From: Amylostereum areolatum
Taxonomy: Eukaryota > Basidiomycota > Agaricomycetes > Russulales > Stereaceae
Direction: 5' to 3'
DNA length: 64,000 bases
NCBI GenBank assembly: GCA_012932865.1
Contig: SAXG01000059.1
Location: 230,879 to 294,878 of the forward strand
The position numbers and the translations under genes are program-made. Below the pieces are notes generated by a model that saw only the letters and a list, made by a program, of their open reading frames with translations, did no database searches and was not told the DNA's origin. Below are positions 56,026 to 64,000 of this stretch, one piece after another. Numbering within the stretch: position 1 is the stretch's first letter; each line of letters opens with the position of its first letter.

Positions 56026-57880
56026 ATGTCCTCCAACGTCCCCATCGGCAACACATCCGACCTCACCGCCCCCACTCCCCAAAACACTCCCCTCAACCAC
56101 GCCCCCATCGCCGCCGGCCTCTCTCGCCCAACCGTCCCCGATATCTCGGAAGATGCTGAGCCCCAGGAGGAAGAGAACGACGTCGGCCAGAACATCATCG
56201 GCATGGTCCAGGGTCGGCTCGCTGGTCTCGTCGGCAAGAGCTCAGGCTACGTCGAGAGCCTCCCCGACGATGTCAAAAAGAGCGTCGAGGCGCTCAAGGG
56301 CGTGCAGGTGAAGCAGAACGAGCTGCAAAATCGGTACAAGCACGAGTGTCTCGAGCTCGAGAAGAAGGTGCGTTTTTCCATGCCGATCTTTTTTTTTCGC
56401 GGGTTTTTCTTGGTCGTTTCGAGCGGTGGGCGACGATGGCGAGAGGCCCAGCGGGCACGAGGTTGGGGCGCCGCCCGTCGAGGCAATTATGTCGAGTGTA
56501 CACTTTCCTCCGCGATGATGCGCAAACTGCGGCCTTCGCTGGCCAGTCTTGCTGGTTGTTTGGGCACCCGGCTCTCTTTGGCGCGCCCTACACTCGATGT
56601 TGTTCTACCTGCGATGCTCCCGACCCTCGTTTTTTATTCACCAGACGCGGCCAGTCCCTTTCATCTCATCCCATCGTCGTGACCAGCGTCTTGCTTTCTT
56701 ATCGCCTTTGGCTCGGTCTTTGTTATCTCGGCGCCGTATTTTTTTCCCTCACTGCGTGTTTGACGGCCTTCCGCTAACCTTGATCTTGATTACAGTACCT
56801 CGACCTCGCGAAGCCTTTGTACGAGCGCCGGAAAGCCCTCGTTTCTGGCTCGGAGCAGCCCACCGCGGAGGAGCTCACGGCTGGCGCCGAAGTTACCGCC
56901 AAAGATGACCCAGAAGCGAAACCCTTAGAGGTCCCAGAATCCACCCCTGCCGCCGCCATCCCCGAATTCTGGCTCACCGCGCTCCGCAACCACATCGTCC
57001 TTGGCGACATCATCACCGAGCGCGACGCGGTCGCCCTCAAGCATCTCGAAGACCTCCGGCTGGAGTACCTCCCCCCAACCGACCCCAAGCCTGGCTTCAA
57101 GCTTATCTTCCACTTTTCGGCCAACGAGTTCTTCGAGAACGCGGTGCTCGAGAAGACGTATGTCTACCAGGAGGAGGTCGGATACTCGGGCGATTTCGTG
57201 TACGATCGCGCGATTGGCACCGAGATCAAGTGGAAAGAGGACAAGGACCTCACCAAGGAGTTCGAAATTAAGAAGCAACGGAATAAGAGTACGTGTTTCT
57301 CGGTCCGAATGCCCTTTTCAGTCTAGCTGATTCGGCTTGCTTTCAGACACGAACCGGACTCGTCTCGTCCGCAAGGCGCGCCCGACGGAGTCATTCTTCA
57401 ACTTTTTCTCCCCACCCGTGCCTCCAGCGGAGGATGCCCTCGAGAACGGCGACATCACTGAGGAGGACTTGGACGACCTTGAGGAGAAGCTCGAGATCGA
57501 CTACCAGATCGGAGAGGATATCAAGGAGAAGGTAGATCTCACTCTCTCACTACCTTTTCACCTGACTGACACCGCACTCCCAGATCATTCCCCGTGCGAT
57601 CGACTACTTCACCGGAAAGGCGCTCGAGTACGACATGCTCTCGGAGGACGAGGATGAGGATGACTACGAGGACCTTGACGAGGAGGATGGCTTCGATGAC
57701 GAGGACGATGTGAGCCTCGCTTTTTCCTTCTTTCCTTCTGTCTATATATGCTGATAAATACTGGTGGAGTAGGACACCGAAAGCGAGGCCGACCTCCCTG
57801 CTCGCCGCCGCGGTGGACCGAAGGGCCGTGGCGCCGGGGCAGCTGCCAACGTTGACCCGCAAGAGTGCAAGAACCAGTGA
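56026..57880 (+). CDS. NAP1: Nucleosome assembly protein NAP1
   Basis: Histone H2A-H2B chaperone that shuttles between cytosol and nucleus. Exons 56026-56367, 56796-57288, 57347-57531, 57584-57709 and 57773-57880. A disordered acidic N-terminus leads to a long dimerisation helix (QNELQNRYKHECLELEKKYL). The NAP domain follows: AIPEFWLTALRNHIVLGDII, LIFHFSANEFFENAVLEKTY, IEWK-like IGTEIKWKEDKDLTKE and TESFFNFFSPPVPP. The Asp/Glu-rich C-terminal tail (EDEDEDDYEDLDEEDGF) binds histones. The end GGPKGRGAGAAANVDPQECKNQ carries a Cys four residues from the end (CKNQ), like the CaaX-type ends of animal NAP1L1. The first intron is unusually long (428 nt, pyrimidine-rich). Confidence 0.95.
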
Positions 57881-58726
57881 TCGTTCGCCGCAAACCCACC
57901 AAACCCATCCGCCCATCCCCAAAAAACTATCCGCTCACTCTGCCCTTGCTCTGCCCTCCCTCCCGTCTTCTTCTTGTGTTATAATGTGGTACTTTACGGT
58001 TAAAATGACGCCTCTTACTCCCCTCCTTTCTTAACCCTCTTCCTGAAGGCTCTGGTCGAGCCTTTGCGGGCGTCGTAGTGCAGTTTTCGCCCAAATCGTT
58101 CTGCTCTCGTCTTTCGAACGCGTATCCTGCCACCCCTCGCTCGTTCTGCCCCTTTTTTGATACGTCTCGCTGCATATACTGTACCCGCGTGCACGTTCAT
58201 CCACATGACTTGACTTCCTCCTGTTTTACCTGCTACTGTTGCTTGAGCGTGTATGTACGATTTGCCCGTGGTGCCATAAACATGATACAGAACCGGTGTT
58301 TGCGGCGGTTGATGCGATAGCAAGCTATCAAGCTTCAAGGCTTCATGACAGGGAAATCTGTGCTCATAGAAAGGGAGAATACCTTTTCGTTCACTCCATC
58401 CTAACATAATACAGGACCGTTCGTCTAGATGTACAAACAACAAGGAAAGCCCCTAACGAACGCGAGGTATAAGCCAGGTCGAGGGTCCCGATGGGACGCA
58501 TGATAAGTTAGTAATAGTTAACCAAGGGACCGCTTTCGAGCAACCGCGAACGCACACGCCATGGTTGAACCGTCATACAAACAAGCATGCTAGACCTCTA
58601 GCTCGAAACTGTTGTCTTCCCCGGGGCGACGCGTACCAACCTAGGCGGTGGTCGAGTTCGATCCGCCGTTAGAGAAGCATTGCTAAACGAAGCCAACGTC
58701 AGCGTCGAGAGCCCGCCTTCCGGGAG
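57881..58726. other. Convergent 3' flanks
   Basis: 3' flank of NAP1 (plus) and of the secreted-protein copy 1 gene (minus). No gene is seen; a minus frame at 58015-58443 has no recognisable domain. Confidence 0.4.
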
Positions 58727-60653
58727 CTACGGAGCGAGGCGGCGTTTACGCACGTTGTACAGATCGAACGAATCCTCGAATATGTCGAATTTCTCTTCGA
58801 CGTCGAATATGCCGAACAGGCTGGCGGACGCGTCGGCGTAGATGTCGATGCCGGTGCGGACGTCGACGCAGCCGTTGCCCTTGTCCCCATTGGACTGGAC
58901 GGTGCCGTTCAGGGCGACGGTGGCCGAGGTATCGACGGCGAGGGTGACCGTGGCGCCTTGGCCCGGCACGCTCACGCTGACGTCGAGCTGTCGGGTCAGA
59001 GTGGTCAGACAGGCGTGAAAGATGCGTGAGCGGTCGACCTACAGCAGGAATAAGATGCGCGGTGACATTCGCGTCGGCGCCCAAGGAGTCCAAGGAGCCA
59101 ATAAAGGAGAACGTGGGTGCTGGACAATACGATCAGTTGGGCTGAACGCAAGATTAAAGAGGGAGGGTGCATACAGTTGGACGATCCAGGGATGGCCGAA
59201 GCACTGCTCTTGCCTTGGTTCGGCGGGAAGACGAGTGCGACGTCATCCACGTTGTACGACAACCCGACCTTCGCGTCAAGGCCAAGCTGGAGGTCGGCCG
59301 ACACCTGGGCGGTCAACTTGAAATCCGGGCCTATCTGTACGAGGCTGTGTTTCCACAAATTGCCCTGGTCAAGGAAGCCCACTACCACCAAGAGCATATA
59401 GAAACGTACTCTGCGATATCGAAATTGTCCAGAGCGATTTTGGTGAGGGTGATGGCTGGAGTGGTGATGTCGGCCTTCCCGCTTGCCTTGACGTGCAGCG
59501 TGCTGTTGATGTTGCCGTTGAGTTCTTCGGCGAGGTAAGCATTGAAACGAGATGAGAGAAGAAGTCACCCACCGGCAAAGACTGCCGCCTGGTCGAGCGT
59601 AGGAGGAACGATAGTCCCCACGATAACAGCACCGAGCTTGATCGCCATATGCAGATGCGCGTCGACGTCGGCATCGATGGTGACATTCCCCGGGACGTCA
59701 GCAACGCCGTTCGGCAAGCTCCCATTGAACAGGTTGACAGATTCGTCGTAGTTGATGGAGGGCAAGTCTATCGAATTGGTTATGTTGAAGGGTAACAAGT
59801 CCCGAGCGTTCAGGGCTGCGAGAGGCAGCTTGGTCAAAGGACGCAAGATGCAGTGGATGACGGGGGGAGTACCTCTGGTCGCGCTTTCGAAGAAGCTTCG
59901 GCGTTGAACGGCTTGGTCGTCAATAGAACGACGCTTGGACGCGACAACAGACTCTGGGTTTGTGACGGGCGAGTTGGTCAGCTGGACGGCGAAGGACACG
60001 CTCCCGTATCTGAGAGTGCGATTAGAAACCATGGACCATCGGTCGCGTGAAAGGGGTGGCTCACTGGGACGCGTCGAGGGCACTGAAGTTGGTGTCGAGC
60101 GAAATGGCTCGCACCGGAGAAGGGGAAGTTACGAGCTTTGCGACCTGAGAACCTGATACGTTTTGAACTTGCGGGATCCAGGTATTCGCGACGCGAGCGA
60201 AGGGCACCGCCCCGCACTGGATGATTCCTATCGTGAGCATCACTTCCCTGTGTACAAGGGAGAACACACCTTTTCAGGAAGACGGACGATCTTCCCCACC
60301 ATGCCGTCGTCGAGGAGATGATTGCATCCTGTCTCGGTCTCATTGCCCTTGCAGACCAGACGAATGTCCTGAGCTCTGGAGTTAGCATCGCAGTCGAGGA
60401 TCACCCAACCGGCGGCTGGGGTGATGTCAGAGATAGCTTGTGAAGAGCCCCACTGTCGAACGGCGTCAATCGTAGGGAAGTTTGAGATATAAGAGAGAAG
60501 AAGATGACGTACGATGTGAAGGTTGCCGGCGGCACGTTGGGCAGGTATATCCCAAGAGCAGTGTCCAGTGAAGCAGGGTGTGTTCCAGTCGTTGGACGCG
60601 ATGGAAGATATCCCTAAAGACAACAAGACAAGGGTGGTGACAAGAGATGACAT
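58727..60653 (-). CDS. Secreted beta-rich protein of unknown function, copy 1
   Basis: From ATG 60653 with a clear signal peptide (MSSLVTTLVLLSLGISSIAS). A Cys-containing N-terminal domain follows: CFTGHCSWDIPAQR, GWVILDCDANSRAQDIRLVC and GCNHLLDDGMVGKIVRLPE. Then a stretch with dibasic sites (SKRRS, QRRSFFE), then amphipathic beta-rich repeats (NGSLPNGVADVPGNVTIDAD, AHLHMAIKLGAVIVGTIVPP, FKLTAQVSADLQLGLDAKVG, VTLAVDTSATVALNGTVQSN) and a C-terminal GCVDVRTGIDIYADASASLF. Many short introns by frame. I suspect a fungal DUF family (DUF7223 from memory, unverified). Extracellular location is well supported; role unknown. A paralogue follows at 61809-64000. Confidence 0.8.
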
Positions 60654-61808
60654 CGTCGGCGTTGCAAGGGGTGGATAATCAAAAAGGAATAGACAGGGAG
60701 GAGATGACCGGTCCCAGAAGAAATCGTACGGAGGCCGTAGATGTCAAAGAGGACTGTCGAATCGCAGGTCCGAGGAAACCTCTCATACTTTATACGACTC
60801 GTCGGACCTCTCGCCCTTCAACCATACGCTGTTAATATGCGATTGATCGGCCGTGAAAAAGTCGCGACGACGATGTTCTCAGCGGACCTGACCTCCTGGA
60901 CCCTGTCGGACAGGCACTGTGTCATTGTAGACGGTCGAAATAGTGTACTCGAGTACAGGAGAGGATTGTTACGACTTCTATGAGAAGTTCCGAAGTTCTA
61001 ATTCACTTCAAAAAACTACCCTCATCGTCAGGAGTGCCGAAAGAGCAGGGTGTGTATGGTTACGCACCACAGATCCTACAGCGAGGCCTGCAGGTCTCAA
61101 TAAACACGGACCACACGACATCTCGTACAGTTCTCAGAAGAAGACCACGGGCCTGGTATTTCCCGCTGTTTCTCCCCGGTCCTGAGTGTTCCCGTATCTC
61201 CCGAACCAAAACACCTGCGAGAATAGTGACCGTACGTCGATAGATGGAGGACTGCCTGCTGATCTGCAACCTGCGATGTGCGTTGGTGACTCCGTCAAAT
61301 GCGACGTCGGCTAGCTGTCTTCAACGCTTCCATGGACGCGGTTATACCACTCTTGGACTCCACCGAGTATGGTTGAGGGGATATGGATCCGCTTTGTTGT
61401 ATTTGCCGTACAACTACTACAAGGTTCAGGACTCGGAGTACTGTAGGCCCGAGTAGCAGAACCACCTCCGGGTCGGAAACTAGAGGGAAGCACAGGGGTT
61501 ACGTTTGTAAGATGTGTCCCTGTCGGCATGTGCACTATCGCCAGGATGAATCGATGATGGAGGTGAAAGGCAAGATGTTCGGAGTCAATTCGAGGCTCGA
61601 GCAACTCCTGCGCGGTGGGGACGTGATGTCGGATTTACACCACGTGATCGACGCGTTCCTCGCGTCTATGACCCAGTGAACGTTACACTGTACAGCGCAG
61701 GTATACATACACGGTAACCTGAGAGGCGTACAACAATAACCAGTACATTAGTCCGAGGGAATATTTTTAAAACAATTTACAACATGGAAAGTCCTCAAAG
61801 TATGGGAA
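60654..61808. other. Intergenic between the secreted paralogues
   Basis: Promoter of copy 1 and 3' flank of copy 2. ORFs on either strand (for example plus 61383-61679) have no recognisable domain. Confidence 0.4.
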
Positions 61809-64000
61809 TTACGAGGCAGGAGTGAGCCTCTCGAAAGACTGGCGGCCGACTCGAACGAATCCATCTGTACCGCCAAGTCGGCGGGCGTGGACGTCTCTCC
61901 CAAAATGACGCCTTCTGGCGGCGGAGATATCCGAGATGGACGTTGAAAAGGGCGTTACTGTGGGTAAAGCATCGGATGAGGTGGTGGTGGTGGCGGCGGC
62001 GGAGGCGGTAGAGAAAGTGTCTATCGACGCGGAAGATGATGGTGTAGCAGTGCTTTGGACTGCGTCGGAGGCGGTAGACGTAACCGAGGAGGACGTGATG
62101 TCCGCACTTGAAGCCGTAGAAGTGCGAGTAGATGTCACTAGGGAGGAAGTACCATTCGCGGCGGCAGTAGCAGCGACTGTCTGTTCGATCGTGCTAGACG
62201 AGACCGTGCTGGAAAATGCTGGAGTCGAAATAGCACTTGAAGAGATGGTTGAGTTCGATGAGGTACCGTCCCCCCGAGTCAAAGCATTTCTAACCGGTGC
62301 CCGGGTAGCACAGAGGAACCAATCCGCTGAAAGGGACATAGCGCACGTTAATACATCAAACGACTTGTTGAATATGTCCAGCTTCTTGGAAACGTCGAAA
62401 CAAGTGGAAGAGACTGGCAGACGCGGCCCGCGGAAAATATCGACCCCCGTTCGCACGTCGACGCAACCTGTCGCCTCGTTGTCATTGGAAGGTTTCAAGG
62501 GGTGCCACTGAGGTTCAAGTGTGGCAGTGCTGTCGAAGCGGCGGAGGGTGACATTGGCTCCTTCCTTGAATACTGACAAGCCAACAACCGAACTATACGG
62601 CGAAACGGATGGCCCAGAATTGGTTAGTCGAGTATCAAAAAATGGTGGCCAAAGAATATACCGCAGGAGTGAGATGAGCCGTGATGTTGGTGTCGGCGCT
62701 CACAGAGCTCACAGAACCAACCTGGGGAGAACGACGGTGCTAGGGGACAAATCATGAGTATGCTTACCCACAGTGCGCTCTCAAAAATTAGGCTCACTGT
62801 TAGAGCTGCTCGCGGTGGCGACGGCGCTACTGTCGCCTTGACACCGGTGGGAATACAAGGGAAACATTGTTCATGTCGTACGAAAGCCCAAATTCCCCGT
62901 CGATGCCAACGTCAAGGGCTGCCGTAACCTGTGCAGTCACCGTGAAACTTGGTCCGATTTGTACAACACTGAATTTCATCAACTTCTTGCGGTGCAAGGA
63001 AAGAAACCAATTAGACACCTACCCCGCAATCGAAAACCCATCCAAAGGAATCTCGAAAACGGTGAGGGCAGGAGAAGAGAATGTGGCCTTTCCGCTCGCA
63101 TTGACGCGCAAGGTACTGTCAAGGTTGCCATTAAGATCTACGCAGAGTGAGATGCGATATCTTATCATCACTGTAGTCAGAGCCAGGAGAAGAGTGAGGC
63201 TCACCCGCCAAGATCGCTGCCTGCTCGAGTTTTGGCGGGAGAATCGTCCCGACCATAACAGCGCCGAGTTTGATCTCCATGTGCATATGCGCGTCGACAT
63301 TGGCGTCGATGGTAACCGGAAGAGCATTGCCAACGACGCTTGGAAGACTTCCACTGTATACACTGACAGACTTGTCGAAATCGATGGGAGCAAGGTCTAC
63401 CGACTTGCTTTTGTTGAACTTCTTACTAAAGGTAAATGCTGTCATAGATGTCTTGGTCAAAGAATGAATTGAGCCGTGTTACAATCGGAGTTACCTTCGG
63501 TTGCATCGTCGAAGAAGTTCCGACGCTGGAGGGCTTGAGTGTTATAAGAGTGGCGGTGACGCCGACGCCGCTGGGCGGATGAAACGAAGTCGGAACTGAC
63601 GCTGGGCGAGTTTGATAGTTGGACGGCGAAAGAAATGCTCCCGTATCTGATGGCACCGTTGTATATCTTACACACAGACTGCGCGAGACCTCGGACTCAC
63701 TTGGACGGGTCTAGGGCGCCGAAATCGGTATCGAGTGACATAGCGCGCACTTGAGATGGCGAAGTTGCAAGCCTTGCAACATGGGAGTCTGGAATAGTCT
63801 GATTTTCAGAAACCCAGGATTTGGCGACGCGGGCAAAGGGCATGGCACCACACTGGACCATCAAGCTCAAGGTGAGTGCGGTTTACCCGTGTAGATTTGA
63901 AAACTTACTTCTTCAGGAAGTCGGACGATCTTCCCCTCCATACCGCTATCCAGGAGGTGACCGCATCCCGTCTCTGTCTCGTTACCGTTACAGAGGAGGC
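61809..64000 (-). CDS. Secreted beta-rich protein, copy 2, Ser/Thr-rich tail (5' partial)
   Basis: Runs off the right edge, so the signal peptide is not seen. From the edge inward: NGNETETGCGHLLDSGMEGK, the YGSISFAVQLSNSPSV strand, dibasic QRRRRHRHS and QRRNFFDDATE, FNKSKSVDLAPIDFDKSVSV, AHMHMEIKLGAVMVGTILPP, GNLDSTLRVNASGKATFSSP, FTVTAQVTAALDVGIDGEFG, and GCVDVRTGVDIFRGPRLPVS. Unlike copy 1, its C-terminus is extended by about 150 residues of Ser/Thr/Ala-rich sequence (many STSS, TSSAD and TAAANGT-like runs), a likely O-glycosylated stalk. The stop is at 61809. Copy 1 has no such tail. Confidence 0.8.

Noticed and set aside
61936..62511. Plus-strand Glu/Val-rich frame of 191 codons
   Set aside because: Antisense of the Ser/Thr-rich tail of the secreted copy 2.
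1..64000. CRISPR arrays, operons or bacterial features
   Set aside because: Spliced eukaryotic genes throughout; no regular repeat-spacer pattern was found.

Overview
The window reads as nuclear DNA of a filamentous basidiomycete, most likely an Agaricomycete. Genes are close together and split by many 45-70 nt GT-AG introns. The protein set fits this: a DUF6535-type membrane protein, a basidiomycete-style CaMK, NAP1, the PCF11 3'-end processing factor, an R-S-E ADP-ribosyltransferase-like pair and a Tad1/I-type LINE. No prokaryotic operons, CRISPR arrays or convincing tRNA/rRNA genes were seen. Gene models were spliced by eye from frame continuity and GT-AG sites, so exon ends may be off by a few bases.

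Layout. 1-2277 holds the 3' part of PCF11. 2.4-6.8 kb is a decayed zone with a helicase relic and a region rich in ATCTGGC/ATCTGCC words. 6.8-11.93 kb is a LINE (CCHC ORF1 fragment, then endonuclease-RT-RNase H ORF2) whose RT is split by a ~290 bp MITE. The LINE tail ends 23 bp before the start codon of a peroxisomal dienoyl-CoA isomerase-like gene (ECH-1, 11.95-13.24 kb). A NAD(P)-binding epimerase-like gene follows (13.6-14.8 kb), then almost 4 kb of gene-poor DNA. 18.6-24.5 kb carries a four-TM membrane protein, a 77-residue single-TM protein and a tandem pair of ADP-ribosyltransferase-like proteins. 24.8-30.7 kb, on the minus strand, carries a CaMK, a split-barrel flavin protein and mitochondrial BCKDH E2. 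32.5-39.9 kb has an SDR, a second dienoyl-CoA isomerase (ECH-2) and two aldehyde dehydrogenases. 41.2-51.3 kb has a second four-TM paralogue, an MFS exporter and two more aldehyde dehydrogenases. 52-57.9 kb has a DUF6535-type protein, an unrecognised protein and NAP1. 58.7-64 kb has two secreted paralogues on the minus strand, the second cut by the window end.

Themes. Local gene duplication dominates: four ALDHs in two inverted pairs around an MFS gene, two ECH1-type isomerases both ending in PTS1-like tripeptides, two four-TM proteins, two ART-like proteins and two secreted proteins. Oxidative metabolism recurs: peroxisomal oxidation of unsaturated fatty acids, branched-chain amino acid catabolism and aldehyde detoxification. 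The most interesting candidates are the ART-like pair, the ECH-1 copy that lacks a catalytic Asp and has a LINE at its start codon, and the conserved four-TM family of unknown function.
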